A DNA stretch of 64,000 bases from Oxyruncus cristatus (lineage: Eukaryota; Chordata; Aves; Passeriformes; Cotingidae), in assembly GCA_013399855.1 (NCBI GenBank), contig VXAY01001001.1, positions 46,201-110,200 on the forward strand. The letters run 5' to 3'. Each line of letters starts with the position of its first letter. Position 1 is the stretch's first letter. A model generated the notes under the pieces. That model made no database searches and had not been told where the DNA came from. It saw nothing but the letters and a program-made list of their open reading frames with translations. Shown one piece after another: positions 63,880 through 64,000 of the stretch. The translations under genes and the position numbers were made by a program.

Positions 63880-63975
63880 TGGGAAACCAGAGACAGGCCA
63901 GTGATGAAAGTTTCAGACTAGACATGAGGAAACATTTCCTTTACCTAAATTCCATGGAAAGGAAGTCAATAGACT
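63880..63975 (+). mobile_element. Probable decayed CR1 fragment
   Basis: CCAGTGATGAAAGTTTCAGA, CTAGACATGAGGAAACATTT and CCTTTAC resemble the CR1 segment that encodes the end of ORF2. Neither the upstream body nor the 3' terminus is present, so the call is tentative. Confidence 0.45.
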
Positions 63976-63979
63976 GAAT

Positions 63980-64000
63980 TAAAAAAAAAAAAAAAAAAAA
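63980..64000. repeat. A homopolymer at window edge
   Basis: An A run continues to the last base, so its full length is unknown. Confidence 0.95.

Noticed and set aside
63847..64000. A processed pseudogene with AATAAA and poly(A) tail at the window end
   Set aside because: The distance from AATAAA to the A run is too long (about 130 bases) and no coding remnant is recognisable upstream.

Overview
This window reads as a piece of bird nuclear genome, most likely from a passerine. Two things support that. The dispersed repeats are CR1 LINE fragments, several ending in the ATTCTATGATTCTATG-type 3' terminus typical of avian CR1. A tRNA-Ile-headed SINE with a CR1-type tail at about 25.33-25.45 kb matches TguSINE1, a family described as specific to passerines. 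The DNA is AT-rich with eukaryotic intergenic or intronic texture: homopolymers, microsatellites and no operon-like gene packing. Two N runs (21183-21298 and 43041-43135) show a scaffolded draft assembly.

I found no host protein-coding gene or exon that I can support. The open reading frames are short, overlap on both strands and resemble no family I recognise, except for decayed pieces of CR1 ORF2 at about 23.8 kb and 48.8-49.1 kb. The window is either a gene desert or the inside of a very long intron. I saw no functional tRNA, rRNA or snRNA gene.

Layout. 0-9.4 kb: unique AT-rich DNA with an A/C-rich tract and an AT-rich microsatellite. 9.47-9.91 kb: an isolated GC-rich block, followed by a perfect 11-bp-stem hairpin. 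13.5-16.5 kb: two short tandem duplications and a purine-rich block that runs into an LTR 3'-end fragment. 16.5-20.4 kb: CR1, a solo LTR with TATA box and ATTAAA signal, and an antisense CR1. 23.5-26.1 kb: a long CR1 fragment, a pyrimidine tract, the SINE and another CR1. 28.9 kb: a second LTR 3'-end fragment. 29-40 kb: about 11 kb with no recognisable transposon. 40-43.6 kb: CR1 and a roughly 1-kb antisense LTR that contains an assembly gap. 47-52.5 kb: a CR1/SINE tail, two CR1 copies in tandem and a short CR1 tail. 52.7-64 kb: mostly unique, with a small ancient-looking repeat, an LTR 5'-end scrap and a probable CR1 remnant.

The recognisable elements are linked through mobilisation rather than a pathway. 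CR1 reverse transcriptase is thought to mobilise TguSINE1 through the shared tail, and the solo LTRs are what remains of endogenous retroviruses after recombination. I found no convincing undescribed system. The best leads are the GC-rich block at 9.5-9.9 kb, the purine-rich block ending in GTAAGT at 15.1 kb, a candidate conserved noncoding segment near 48 kb, and two 17-bp palindromes.
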